A DNA stretch of 64,000 bases, taken from NCBI RefSeq assembly GCF_000497045.1, contig NW_015961970.1, positions 1,612,802 through 1,676,801 of the forward strand. The letters run 5' to 3'. Below the pieces are notes generated by a model. It was not told the origin of the DNA and did no database searches. It saw only the letters and a program-made list of their open reading frames with translations. Shown here piece after piece: positions 10,646 through 21,500 of this stretch; the first letter of the stretch is position 1, and the number at the start of each line of letters is the position of its first letter. The DNA comes from Kalmanozyma brasiliensis GHG001. Taxonomy: Eukaryota; Basidiomycota; Ustilaginomycetes; Ustilaginales. A program made the position numbers and the translations under genes.

Positions 10646-11482
10646 TCAAAGCGACTTGGTGCGCTTCTTCTGTCGCTCCTCGAGGTCCTTGCCCACCAGC
10701 ACCTTGGCAGCCTTCCAGAACTGAACGCAGTTGATGATCTGCTTGGCCGCGCAGATGGGGAAGGTGATCGTGCCCACGATCTGTGGCCAGCTGAGCTGTG
10801 GTGTCTCCTTGACAACGTAAGAGATCCACGGCGAGGCCTTGAGCGCCGAGGGGAACAGGAAGAGCAGTGGCTCAATGTCGAGCCCCAATGGCCTCTTGTA
10901 GAAGTCCATGAGGTAGAGGCATACGAAGAACAGCTCGTTGCCCGCGCAGAACATGAACAGCGTCCGGCTGTCGTTGTAGTAGTACCACAGGATCTTGGAG
11001 GTCTCCGAGGTGACGATCTTGTGCGACGCGGATCCGGTGACGAGCGAGCTGTACATGTGGATGTAGTGCGAGCTGAAGTCGAGCGTGATGAGGCCTTGGA
11101 AGATGACGGCGCAGCGCGGGTAGGCTGCCGTCAAGAAGCACAGCAGACATGCGGTGGTACAGCGATCGGTCACCATGTCGAGTACAGCGCCGAATTTTGT
11201 GGATTGGCCAAGCGCTCTCGCGGCCATGCCATCGAAGGCATCGAGCAGACACGAGACGCCGTAGAGGAGCGTGCAGACCTTTGGGTTGCCCTTCATAAAG
11301 TAGAGCGAGAGAGCGGCCAGGACGACGCGAGCGTATCCTATCAAGTTGGGGACGAAGAGGAAGACATTCTCGTCGGCTTCGTTAGCTCTTTGGAGGAGCG
11401 AGTCGGTCTTTCCGCCTGGAGCGCCGTTGGCAGCTGCTACGTCGGCCGCCGTCGACTTGGAATTGCGTGTGTTTCGTGGCAT
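10646..11482 (-). CDS. PIS1: CDP-diacylglycerol--inositol 3-phosphatidyltransferase (phosphatidylinositol synthase)
   Basis: Makes phosphatidylinositol from CDP-diacylglycerol and myo-inositol in the endoplasmic reticulum membrane. 278 aa, single exon. The CDP-alcohol phosphotransferase signature D-G-x2-A-R-x8-G-x3-D-x3-D is complete: D84-G85, A88-R89, G98, D102 and D106, with the additional Asp81. The stretch NVFLFVPNLIGYARVVLAAL before it is the typical first membrane segment, with the PNLIGY motif of eukaryotic PI synthases. Several further hydrophobic helices follow, including FMFCAGNELFFVCLYLMDF. An N-terminal 35-residue Ala/Asn-rich tail is longer than in yeast Pis1 (220 aa), and the Lys/Arg-rich C-terminus (EERQKKRTKSL) is likely cytosolic. 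Divergent to ORC3. Confidence 0.95.
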   Translation of the reverse strand: MPRNTRNSKSTAADVAAANGAPGGKTDSLLQRANEADENVFLFVPNLIGYARVVLAALSLYFMKGNPKVCTLLYGVSCLLDAFDGMAARALGQSTKFGAVLDMVTDRCTTACLLCFLTAAYPRCAVIFQGLITLDFSSHYIHMYSSLVTGSASHKIVTSETSKILWYYYNDSRTLFMFCAGNELFFVCLYLMDFYKRPLGLDIEPLLFLFPSALKASPWISYVVKETPQLSWPQIVGTITFPICAAKQIINCVQFWKAAKVLVGKDLEERQKKRTKSL

Positions 11483-12330
11483 ACTGAGAGAGTTCCTTGG
11501 AGTGATGATGCTGCCTGACTCTGGATGCAGTTGTGATGTGCAACTGGAAGGGATGCTTGATGCAGCTCTACAGATGAGCCGGGGCCTCTTCGCTCAAACG
11601 TTGCCGAACTACTGACGGACTGCTGCGCACGAGATCTGATACCGCTACACCGTCGCGATGCTTGCGAGCCGAGCGAAACCGATCTGACTTGATCGACGAA
11701 TCGACGTCGATATCCAGTTGATGGTGGTGATGAGGAATGACGTTAGAAACCGTGTGGATGGATGAGTTTGAAAAGAGGATATGACCTTGGAGTGAGAGAG
11801 TTGGGCCGTGTGACGCACTCAAAGTGATTTTGCTCGCTTGGCCTGGCTCGGATGAACCGACCGGAATTCCCAGCTCCAGAGAGTGGAGTTGACGGTAAAT
11901 CCGTTGAGGCGTGGCTATTTTTGACAGGCCCAGAGCGCGACGCCAAGATTGGAAGGTTGAGAGGAGCAGCGTCACCGTCACACCCAAGATGGCGGATTGC
12001 GGGCCTTCAAAACGGCAGCGGCTCAACAGATCCATCTGCCCTCTCCGCGTGAAATGGGCCGAAAAATGATATGCTGTTACGTCGACATGTAGCTGACAAC
12101 TTGGAACGCGCCGCATCGGCTTCTTCTTGGTGTTGGTCTGAGAGCCGAACACTTTGCTTCTCATTCTCTCCACCTTTGACGTACAACTCCTCTTTGCCTT
12201 CACACTCTCAATTGCCACGCCACTTCCAAGTGTCTTTGCAGCCATTGCATCGCAGACGAAGAGCATGCAGACCGTGAAAGCCTGAAGCGCCCCCCCTCTC
12301 ACTGGAGCGACCTCCCGACAAAGAGCAGCC
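11483..12330. other. Divergent intergenic region between PIS1 and ORC3
   Basis: About 850 bp carrying both promoters. Nothing recognisable beyond short chance open frames; no inositol-response element (CATGTGAAAT type) that I could see. Confidence 0.45.
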
Positions 12331-15111
12331 ATGTCCACCTCAAGGTCACAGACCGAGCAGGCGAGGAGCGGCCTCGACACGCTCTCCTCCGTATGCTACA
12401 CGATACCCTGGCGGCCAAAGAAGAAGTCCAAGAGGACTCCGTCCACTTCCGGCGAGACATCAAAAGACCCTTCGCCATCGCCATTCCCAGTCCTTGCCGA
12501 GTTCGAGGCCGACAGCGATCCAGCCCGCGTCCGATACGCCTCCTATCAGATCGCAATTCAAAAGACAGAGGCGCTCTTCGAACGATGTATGGACGACGTG
12601 TACAGCTCTTTGTTCCACGACCTGCGCTCGTTCCTCAAGGCACAGCAAGGTTCGACGCATCCCGAAGGATCCACGTTGGCGCAGGTCGGGCTTGCGGAGG
12701 AGAACCTCTTCCTTCCTGGCTTCGAGAGCACTGACACGGCTCAAGCAGGTCCGAGCAGCACAGATGGCTCGGCCAGAAGCATCCCCACAGCACTCCTCAT
12801 ATCCACCTCGGCACCATACCTTTCGTCCTTCTCCAATCGCCTGGTCTCGGCGATCTCAAACGCAAATACAGACGGTCCGCCAAGCATCGTCGTCACCCTC
12901 TCGGCCAGCGAATGCTCCAATCTGTACACAGCACTGCGACTCTTGGTAGCGCGGTTCATCGCACAAGGCTCATCCCTCGGCTCAACGGGCGAGGCAGATC
13001 TGTCAGACGTCGAAGCGGCGGCGTTCGCAGGCAAGGTCGAGCCGGACCTTCACGTCCTCCGTTCCTGGTGGCAGCACAAATTCGGTCTTTCCGGTGGTCC
13101 CAAGCTCGTCTTCAACCTGCCGACCATCGAGGCGGTCGAACCGACCGTCCTCTCGGATCTGCTCTCAGCCTTACAGACATTTGTCGCCGACCCCTCGGCA
13201 AGATCATCGCCGCAACTACTCCTAGTACTCGGCATCACATCTCCCTCGGCGGGCCTCTCCACCGTCCCCACCTCGTCCACCTCGACCCTCGCATCCTCCG
13301 CCCCGGCCCCGTGGATCGACTACATCCCGCGTTCCGTCCTGCGCGTGCTCGACATCTCGCGCTTCTCCCTACCCAGCAAAGAGCTCGTCTGGTCTTCCCT
13401 TGTCCAGACGTTCCTCCTGTCCCGCCATCTACCGCTGTCGTTGGGACCGTCGACGTTCGAATACATCCGCGAGACGTACTGGGAGCGGGAGGCCGATCTC
13501 GACGCGCTGCTGGACGCGGTGCGGCTTGCATTCTTCATCCACTTCACAGGCAAACCCGAGTCGGTGTTCACCATTCCGGGCCAGGCAGCGAGGGTGCGGT
13601 TCTACAGCTGGACACCGAAGTTCGTCGAGCGGGTCAAGATGGCATTTCTCACCACCAACGCTGACGGCCAATTGGTGCTGCCGTTGCTCGCGGACGCGAG
13701 CCGGACGCAACTCGATGTAGCACACTTTCTGGAAGAAGCATCGCAGTCGGACCAGTTCATCCTCTCGCAGCTGGACTCGTTGCGGCATCCACGCGAGCTG
13801 CTGTGCTTTCGGCTCGAGTTGGCGGTTCGCTTCCTCAGTCGCGCGTTCGATGCGCTGATGCGAATTCAGAGTCGCGCCACCACCGCAGCGCAAGCGCTGC
13901 ACTCCCGTCACACCCCAACGGGGGCGCAGGCGGTGGAAGTGGACGAGCAGCGTCTAGCTGAACGCTCCGCCGAACTGCTCACACAGGTGGTGCTTCAATG
14001 CCTCAATTCGTCGGTCGGCTCGGTGGAGGGGAGGAAGGTGCCACCCGTGCTGACGTTGAGGAGCGGCTTGGCGCGGTTGTGCAATGCAGCGCGCCGCTTG
14101 TTGAGCGACGAATTTGAGACGTGGGTGGATGAGTTGGTGGTTGCTGCCGAGGAGGAGGTGAGGCGGATCGAAGAGGCGCTTCCCGAGGAGACGGAGGAGG
14201 TGGAAGATCAATTGCGCTCCGTCGGTGCATCCATTGGTGCGCAGAGTGCGGGGTTCCTAGCAGGTCTCCGAACGTTCCAACAGCGACTCTCGCAGACGAT
14301 CACCGCGGGCGACACAGGCATGGATGACGACATGACGACGACCGCAGCCGATGCCTCGGCGAAGAGAGAAGCCCGTCTGCAGCGCGTGCAACGCAAGCTC
14401 GTGATGGAGGAAAAACTGCTCGGTCTCAAACGCGAGATCACCGACTGGCTCCAAAGCGCCATCCACGACCTATCCGACTGGTCCTCGTCCGCCCAACCCC
14501 TGGCGCTACTGAAAGACGTCTTCTGGGTGGACTGCTACTCGCCGCTCTCAACGCTGCTCGACCCGTCCACACGCGCCGGCCTGACTCTGCCACTGGCCGA
14601 ACCGAGGGAGTTCATAGAGTCGCTCCATGATGCAGCGCTCAGCGTTGTACCGCAGGACGAGGTGGGTGGGATCGAGGTCGGGGAGGTGGGGATTATGAGC
14701 GAGCCGGATGTGTGTAGAGTGTTTGGGCTGTATTTGGAGTGCGGCAAGTTTGTCAACTTGGGCGATTGGTATGAGGCTTTCAAGCAGAGTGTCGAGGCGG
14801 ATCGAGAGGAGGAAGAGGACGAGGTGGAGCCGATGACGCCGTCGAAGAGGCGTACGAGGGTGGACCTGGACGAAGAGTCAGATGAAACGGATGTGTTGGA
14901 TACGCCGTCCAAGAAACGACCGCGTACAGCGCAGCTACCGAAAGGGTCTGCTGGAGGGCAAGGAGAAGGGAAGGTACCGGAAAGCGACCTGCAGAGCCGC
15001 TTTGCTTTGGCACTCAACGAGATCGCTCGCATGGGCATGGTGCGCGGCACGCGCAGGAGACAGGAACACATCACGAAGGTCATGTGGGACCTCGTGCCCG
15101 ACAGTTTTTAG
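12331..15111 (+). CDS. ORC3: Origin recognition complex subunit 3
   Basis: Subunit of the six-protein complex that marks replication origins and loads MCM. Single exon, 926 aa. The N-terminal part has the degenerate AAA-like domain: the RYASYQIAIQKTEALFERC helix, SLFHDLRSFLKAQ, a divergent P-loop region (PTALLISTSAP) and FNLPTIEAVEPTVLSDLL in place of Walker B. The family-typical segment LDALLDAVRLAFFIHF follows near residue 395. Downstream comes the long helical insert region that contacts Orc6. The C-terminal winged-helix end shows CRVFGLYLECGKFVNLGDWY near residue 795, matching the metazoan Orc3 'LECGRLINLYDW' motif. Longer than human ORC3 (711 aa) because of Ser/Thr-rich inserts and an acidic, Arg/Lys-rich stretch before the C-terminus (about residues 828-890, with repeated TPSK/TPSKKR sites that look like CDK targets and nuclear signals; that is inference). 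Confidence 0.9.
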   Translation: MSTSRSQTEQARSGLDTLSSVCYTIPWRPKKKSKRTPSTSGETSKDPSPSPFPVLAEFEADSDPARVRYASYQIAIQKTEALFERCMDDVYSSLFHDLRSFLKAQQGSTHPEGSTLAQVGLAEENLFLPGFESTDTAQAGPSSTDGSARSIPTALLISTSAPYLSSFSNRLVSAISNANTDGPPSIVVTLSASECSNLYTALRLLVARFIAQGSSLGSTGEADLSDVEAAAFAGKVEPDLHVLRSWWQHKFGLSGGPKLVFNLPTIEAVEPTVLSDLLSALQTFVADPSARSSPQLLLVLGITSPSAGLSTVPTSSTSTLASSAPAPWIDYIPRSVLRVLDISRFSLPSKELVWSSLVQTFLLSRHLPLSLGPSTFEYIRETYWEREADLDALLDAVRLAFFIHFTGKPESVFTIPGQAARVRFYSWTPKFVERVKMAFLTTNADGQLVLPLLADASRTQLDVAHFLEEASQSDQFILSQLDSLRHPRELLCFRLELAVRFLSRAFDALMRIQSRATTAAQALHSRHTPTGAQAVEVDEQRLAERSAELLTQVVLQCLNSSVGSVEGRKVPPVLTLRSGLARLCNAARRLLSDEFETWVDELVVAAEEEVRRIEEALPEETEEVEDQLRSVGASIGAQSAGFLAGLRTFQQRLSQTITAGDTGMDDDMTTTAADASAKREARLQRVQRKLVMEEKLLGLKREITDWLQSAIHDLSDWSSSAQPLALLKDVFWVDCYSPLSTLLDPSTRAGLTLPLAEPREFIESLHDAALSVVPQDEVGGIEVGEVGIMSEPDVCRVFGLYLECGKFVNLGDWYEAFKQSVEADREEEEDEVEPMTPSKRRTRVDLDEESDETDVLDTPSKKRPRTAQLPKGSAGGQGEGKVPESDLQSRFALALNEIARMGMVRGTRRRQEHITKVMWDLVPDSF

Positions 15112-15341
15112 TCTCACACTGCCAAATCACACATCTTCACTTTGCGATCCTCCCGACGAGCAAGGAGCCGCAAACAATGAGCACAGGGTCGTAAACGTGT
15201 GCATGTGACATCAAGAGCGTGGTGACAAGCATAAAGGGGATACAGATACAACGAGGTGGAACAAGATCCTCGTCTGAAAACAAAGCGTCCGCGTGTGTGC
15301 AAAGATTAAGCGAGAGAGGTGTGCGTCGCCGGGGCCAGAGC

Positions 15342-16757
15342 TCAGCCGAGCATGTCATCCAAGAAGCTTTCCAATCTTCCGAGCTCGCCGGGAGCCGAGT
15401 GGATGGGCATCTGCTGCTGGTGCGGCTGGTGATGGCTCGGTGGATGCGCCTTGACGGTGCGGTCAGATGCGTTCGAATTGCGCTGCGATGGACCGCACGG
15501 GTTCGGGCTGACGGAGTTGAGCGTAAAGACGGAGGGATCCTTGCCCCCCATGCTGCGGTCATTGAGACTCGCGAGGAAGCTGTCGATGCGTTCCGTCTGC
15601 CGCGCACGACCGCCAGCGCGGGGTGACGACTTCTCGGGCTGGGGCTCGTGCATGGGCGCATGAGCGAGTGGAGATTTGCGTCGGCCGAAAGTGGTGCTGA
15701 AGCTAGATCGCCCCGAGTTCACAGATGCCGTCTCAGCATTGAGGCTGCCAGTGCGGGTCTTTGCGAGAGAGGACTCAATCTCGGCATTGAGGCTGTCCGA
15801 GATGGTCGATGCTGTTTGCGTGTCTTCCTCGCTCGAGCCGCTCTTGCTCGAAGCGCTGTTGTCGGAAGAGTCTGTTGCTTGAGGTCCGATATGGATCGAA
15901 GGGGCGATGCGATTCCTGCCATCCGGGCGTTGACGCTCACCGACGCCATGGCCTTGGAAGCGTGCCTTGAGCGCACGCACCGCCTCTGCCTTCTCCTTCT
16001 CCTTCTGCAGGGCCTCGAGATCGATCGCGTTGCCGTCCGCATCGACGTCGAGCGCTTCTGAGTGCGAGTGCGCCTTGCTGCTGGCATCTTGCTGCCCTCC
16101 GCGACCCTTTGCCTTTTGGCGCAAGCGTTCCTTCTCATGCAGGTACGCCAAGCTGTGGTCGATATCGTTCTCGACGTCGGAGGCGGTCTCGTGCTGACCA
16201 CGACTGCGGGCGATCTCCTCGGCAACGCCGGCTTGCGTGCCAGCAGAGCCGCCTAGTGCAGCGACACGAGCGACGAGATTGGAGATGTCGACTTCGGGCT
16301 CGGGCTCTTCCTCATCCGGCAGCCTCGGATCCTTGGACGCTTCGAGCCTTTCCAGCCTAGCAAGCTTGCTCTCGCCCAACTTCCGTCGCGCATACTTGCC
16401 TCTGGAGGGATTGGAAGGGTCTTCCAGGTGTGTCGATGACTGTGATGGGTCTGACACTGCGGCAGCTTTGGTAAGGCTCGGAAAATCGGCGTTGGCTTGC
16501 TCCTCTTCGCTGCCGCTGATGGATGCTTCTTCGCTATCGTCTCCATCCTCGAAGTCATCCTCCCCTTCCTCCTCTCCTCGATGAGATCCGATCATTGTAC
16601 CGTCTTGACCGCTTTGTGATGAGGATTGTCGGTGCTTGTTGGCGAATCGTTGACGGAAGCCTGGCTTGGATGAACCTGGTTCAGCATCGTCGGCAGAAGC
16701 CTTCTGAGAGTGATGCCGTCTCGACGCTTTCGCTTTGTATTTGTTCTGGAGCACCAT
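15342..16757 (-). CDS. Uncharacterised fungal protein, low complexity with a conserved-looking core
   Basis: 471 aa from the ATG of MVLQNKYKAKASRR; an alternative start codon further upstream is not an ATG. I do not recognise a named domain. The N-terminus is Arg/Lys/Gln-rich, followed by a very acidic run (about residues 60-85). A core at about residues 115-185 reads KYARRKLGESKLARLERLEA, then DEEEPEPEVDISNLVARVAA. The KYARRKLG plus 'EPEPEVD' pattern resembles a conserved ascomycete and basidiomycete protein of unknown function, from memory and with low certainty. The rest is Ser-rich, with charged helices (DLEALQKEKEKAEAVRALKA) and repeated IDSFLASLND and LESFLDDML motifs near the C-terminus. 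No signal peptide or membrane segment. Converges with ORC3 (230 bp between stops). Confidence 0.75.
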   Translation of the reverse strand: MVLQNKYKAKASRRHHSQKASADDAEPGSSKPGFRQRFANKHRQSSSQSGQDGTMIGSHRGEEEGEDDFEDGDDSEEASISGSEEEQANADFPSLTKAAAVSDPSQSSTHLEDPSNPSRGKYARRKLGESKLARLERLEASKDPRLPDEEEPEPEVDISNLVARVAALGGSAGTQAGVAEEIARSRGQHETASDVENDIDHSLAYLHEKERLRQKAKGRGGQQDASSKAHSHSEALDVDADGNAIDLEALQKEKEKAEAVRALKARFQGHGVGERQRPDGRNRIAPSIHIGPQATDSSDNSASSKSGSSEEDTQTASTISDSLNAEIESSLAKTRTGSLNAETASVNSGRSSFSTTFGRRKSPLAHAPMHEPQPEKSSPRAGGRARQTERIDSFLASLNDRSMGGKDPSVFTLNSVSPNPCGPSQRNSNASDRTVKAHPPSHHQPHQQQMPIHSAPGELGRLESFLDDMLG

Positions 16758-18175
16758 GGTGACGAGAAGAATGTGCTGTAACAACGGCGCGTGGCCGTCT
16801 CGTCTACGCTATGCGCCTGCAATGACGGTACGGCCGCCGCCAGTGAGCTGCCAACAGAGTGACAGGGAGGAGGTCAAATCGGGAGCTCGAAAGGATAATG
16901 GTGAGAGCAGGGTGGTGATGGTAGCGTTGAAAGCAAAGGTGGTATGCACTTGCCAGGTCAGGGCGCAGCCAGCAAGCAGCGAGGAGTGAAGCTAAGCTGA
17001 GCCAGGCTCAGTTGGAAATTGTTGGTCCTGCTGCTGCTGCTGCTGCTGCTGCCAGTCGGATAGATTTAGCGGCGGACTGTCAAAGGCGAGTCGTAAAGTT
17101 CGGGTCGGCTGAGTTCTAAATTGACACGAGCGCCGATGCCAGAGGAACTCGTTTAGTTGCTGATGTTCAATGCCACGCTTCGATGCGGCAGTGTTAGCCT
17201 CACAACCCATCTGCCACTCTGCAGCTGTAGTTCGCTGTGCCGCTGTATCTGATCTGATCCTCACCCTCGACTGGCGTGGACAAGCGATTACAGAACATGG
17301 GAGCGATGACAGCGGACCGCGCCGGCCATGCGACGACGACCCGACTCGAACTCTGACGAGCTTTGCGGGTTCTACGCAGTAGAAGCACAGGACGCCATCG
17401 AGTTCCAAAACGAGATCTCGGATTCGATGATGCCGTTGAGACATCTTTCGAAGACAGTAACTGGGCACGCTTGGACGAGCATGATACGCACCATGACGAG
17501 CGGCCGTCAGCTGCTCGCAGGCTGCAAGGCGTGTTTGTGTGGAGGAGATTTTGGATTGGGCAGGAGAGCCTGTCCTGAACCACGCACGATCTCTCGTTCG
17601 AAAAAGGCTAAAACAAAATACCAGCCGCTTGGATCGCCTCGATGAGAGCTGCCGATCGGATATTTGTGCGCAGACCGTCATGCCTGACCAAAAATACCTC
17701 TAAATGCGATCCACGCCCTGCATCGACAGCCCCGAGTCGGCAGTCCTTCAGGTCGGATGAGGTCAACATCACGACCAACGCCGAGACTCGAGAGTCTAGA
17801 CTCAAGGTCTTTGCGTCCGTCTCGCCCTCTTTGACAGGCCACCGGCATTCACCACCTCGCTGTCAAAGCAGTAAATACGCACAGCTTCTTCACCATCCAA
17901 TCGCCTGTTGCTGCATTTGTGGTCGGTTGCGTGCTCCTTCCCTGCCTTGATAGCTCCAGCGTGCTCGTCAGACAACCAGAATTAAAGTTGTTGCCGCACA
18001 ACATTGCTCCGAGGTAAGTCTCCGATGCCTCGCTCGATCGACAGCTCCCTGTATCCACGGATCAGTGCTGACACTATTAGCCCGGGAGACGAGCTTGTGC
18101 CACGGTAACAGTGCATGCGGCAACTCGTAATGTTGTTGCCGCCGGTCAGTGAGTGTTTTGTCCTCATGGTCGGAG
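16758..18175. other. Gene-poor stretch with a GCT triplet run
   Basis: 1.4 kb upstream of the unknown 471-aa gene and downstream of the SCOC-like gene. Contains an uninterrupted triplet run near 17029-17051. A 229-codon minus-strand open frame spans part of it (16992-17681) but has no recognisable motif and a random-looking composition, so I do not call it. Confidence 0.45.
17029..17051. repeat. (CTG)n triplet microsatellite, about 7-8 units
   Basis: CTG/GCT repeated without interruption just upstream of the 471-aa unknown gene; CAG on the other strand. Outside any gene I can support. Confidence 0.8.
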
Positions 18176-18551
18176 CTAGCCTCGTTGTTTGGCTGCTAGG
18201 CTTTTGGTGACTGAGTCGATGTAGGTCTGAAGCATCTCGTTGTCGGCTTCCGCCTTCTTGCAGTCGTCCTTGACCGTATTGACGCGGTTGACGAGCGCAC
18301 GCAATCCATCTTGCATCGCCATGATCTCGCTGCCGATCACACCATCAACAGAATTTGCAACATCATGTCAGCAGATGTTGCTCCTCGGACAGCCCAGCTT
18401 GTGAATACACTTACCGCACCAGCTTCTCCTTCTCCACCACTTCGTTGGCAGAGATCTCGGTCTCGGCCGTCCATGCGGCTGACTCGGTGAAATCGTCCGA
18501 TGCCACAATGGGCGACGCCGTCGACGATCCTGTCGTCGTAGCCAGATCCAT
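18176..18551 (-). CDS. SCOC-like short coiled-coil protein, 2 exons
   Basis: Small spliced gene, 96 aa. Exon 1 is 18551-18415 and exon 2 is 18329-18176; the 85-nt intron has a GTAAGT donor and a CAG acceptor. The first 35 residues are Thr/Ser/Ala-rich (MDLATTTGSSTASPIV). From residue 36 the chain is a single heptad helix: EVVEKEKLVREIMAMQDGLR, ALVNRVNTVKDDCKKAEADN, then EMLQTYIDSVTKSLAAK. The order of Lys-Glu-Lys, LQ-x-x-L, RV-x-x-VK and EN-x-x-L-x-x-YI matches human SCOC and nematode UNC-69, Golgi-associated short coiled-coil proteins acting with FEZ/UNC-76 in vesicle transport and autophagy. The splice joins the helix without breaking the heptad, which supports the model. Neither exon alone exceeds 50 codons, so it is easy to overlook. 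Confidence 0.78.
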
Positions 18552-21500
18552 CGCGGCTGTGATCGACGATGAAGACCTCCGTCTGCAATTTCGGTAAGGC
18601 TTGTGAGCAGCAAGAGGGAAACAGAGTCGCTGCCAGAGCGATGATCTGTGAACGGCACTGGTGGTCGAGTGTGTCTGAATGGGCGCGGAAGCGATCAGGG
18701 TCCAGATACAGCAGTGCCGAACGAGTTCAGTAGAAGGGTCGGGACTCGGGCTGGCAAATGAAAACTCTCAAGCTGTGACTTAGCAACGACTCGACATTAT
18801 GCCTAAAAAGGGCTACCGAACCCCAACTGAGCTCATCGTCGCAGTCTACCCTTCTTCTCGACACTCGACAGCATCTGAGGCAAGCGACGGGTCGGCAAGG
18901 ATAGCATGGCAGCGCTCGTCTGCCTACACGACAAAATAGACTCCGAGCGGTCGCGCGCCTCCGCACCGAGTCACCTGGAAACTTACGACACACACGCACC
19001 CAGATACGCGGAAGCGAATTCAGCCACACTATCACATCGAACCAAGCTCTAAAACGAATCAGATCACCGTCTTGTTCTTAGTGCGGGTCCCTTTGATCAG
19101 CTGCATAGCTGGCAGATCAATGTAGAGAGCAACCCGCGGGGTTCTACGAAGAACAATCTTGTTCGCCAGATTTGATCGGCAATACAACGGTCGAACCGCG
19201 GCAGGACATCGATAAGCTCCTTTTCGAGCTTGGATCCTCGACGGACCGGTCATTTCGAACTCACACCGGTGTCCTAGGTCAATGGCTCCCCATTGTCTAG
19301 CAGCGTTCGAGGTCCCGACGCGGTCTATGAGCCAGCATGCCTTTGCTCTCGACCACAGCAGCCTTCACCCAGGATCAAGACAACAGCGACGGCATATTGT
19401 CTGAGACGCAGGGGCAACGAAGAGCGTGTAGGCGTCCTTCCCAGTTAGTGTCTGAACAACCGTATCTTGCTGCGCCGAGGCTCTGCTCACTTGACGATGT
19501 GATAAAGCGGCGCTCAGCGGTTGCACGATGCCAAGGGGCCTAGCAATGAGACCGCCGCCTCCTCCCATTCGCGCCCTGCAGCAAAGGGACCCGGCTCGAG
19601 ATGCCGCCGCGTCGACCCACCTTCGACACGGGCGCTTCGTCCTCCGCAAAGGACGAGAATCGCTCGGGTGACGGCGCCGAGATTCGGTAGCCCCAAGCGC
19701 GAAATTGCAACGCACAGTTTGCCGAAGCATAAGCGACAGCAGACTGATCGAACAGTCGGGTTCCTCGCCGTTGTGCAGCCGAGCCCAACAAAACTCGTCG
19801 TGGCCCCGAATATGGTGGCAAGACCCTTGGCAGGGTCCGGTTGCCGCTCTCGAAGCGCTAGGGTCGTTGCGGGGAAATTCCTGATCCTACTCATGTCTAG
19901 GCGTTGGCATCTAAACGCCGCGAGGTGATTCCAGCGTAGCAGGAGCCAGAAGCTTCATCTGGTGATGCGTTGAAGCGCGGCTTGGCCTCGTCTCGAACCA
20001 TCATGCCTACCGCCTTCGCACAAAGGGCCCCTTGCAGCAAGCAGATACGCCATGCTGTGGCAAGCTGTCTCGGACAGGACGCACGAAAGCTGGACGGCAC
20101 GCGTGTCTTGTCAGGCTCTGCGTGGCGCTGGACAACAAGACGCCGCCGCCTCCGCTGCACGCTGCACGAATTGCTTCCCCGCAAAGGTGCCTGCAGCTGG
20201 AATTTCACCGACAAATCTCTCCGTCGGTGAAATTCACTTCTCGCTCTAACAGACGAGAAGAGAAAACTTGCCGTCCCGCCTCAGGCGGTCTGCCATTGTT
20301 GGTCGATGTTGTGACCCGTCGCACACCACCTTGTGCGCCTTGCAGCTTGCATGCGTTCTCCAGACGATGCAACACCCTGACAACGAGGGGCTCCGTGGGA
20401 CAACAAGGTTGCATTTGCATGGATGGAGCTCCACAAAGGTGCCTCGGTCCCAGGAGGCTTCAGCTCCAACTTCCCTGAAATAGCTCCTGGACCTCTGGAG
20501 AGCAATTGGCACGCACAAACAAATGCCTTAACACGGTATAACAAGGCAACACTTTGCTCACTACGAATCGTTCTTGCTCACGGCCGAGTTGTCTCGCAGC
20601 GACTACGGGAGACTCTTGCACAAGAGGAGACATATCTCCGAAGCGGCTGCTCCCTGTCCGGACCCAGGCAAGCAAAGTCCGGATTCCGTGACCACTTGGT
20701 CTCAGAGGAGGGCAAATCGGAAGCACCTTGCGATCGCGACAGCCTCGCTTCCAGCAGGTACGGCCCCGTTCAGGCCAAAAGAGAGAAGGAATCCGGGTTT
20801 TTATTTGTATTTGTTCAGCTTTTTTCAGGCTCCGCTGGCCGCTCGATCCACAGACGCTTTGTGCGACAACGCCACGGCAGGGGGAGACCGTCCACCTCTA
20901 CCGATCCGACAAAGGCTCGAGATTGCGGACGACTCCCGGCTAGCACGGATTCGTTGATTGGGCTACATCACACCGCAGCTCTTAGGCCCGGACGACGCCT
21001 CTTTCCGACGCACAGCATCGATGCATCTTGAGGTCCAGTCTCGGGAGAGACGAGGACCGAAGTCTCGATCCATGTTCTGCTTGGGCAGCAGCCTCAATCT
21101 GCACCTAGTGCTTGAATGAGGCATTTCGTGAGCACAAGCGACGAGATGCTGTGCTGTGGTGGAAGGATCTCTTTCCGGATGACCCGGGCGGTGGCACCCC
21201 TTGCTCGACCTCGCGCGATCAAGAAAGCAGTCTCGATCCGGCCTAGAGACGACCTCGCTCTCGACCTGCGGGAGACGTGGCCTTACCCCGGAACTCGACT
21301 GTTGACATGTCAATCCGTCTCGGGATGGAAGGCTTGACGATCGACGATCCTTTTCCGTGCTGGCGAAGTCGGTTGGTGGCTGTCTGGCTCCGGATGATCC
21401 ACTGGAATGGATCGACGTCCTAATCCAGACCCTGAGATCTCGTGGGGTCTCGAATATCCGCATCAGAGTTGCAAACAGCGGGGTTGAGAGGACAAGTAGC

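Noticed and set aside
16992..17681. 229-codon minus-strand frame ending in a Gln run
   Set aside because: The Gln run is just the triplet microsatellite; the rest has no motif and a random composition.
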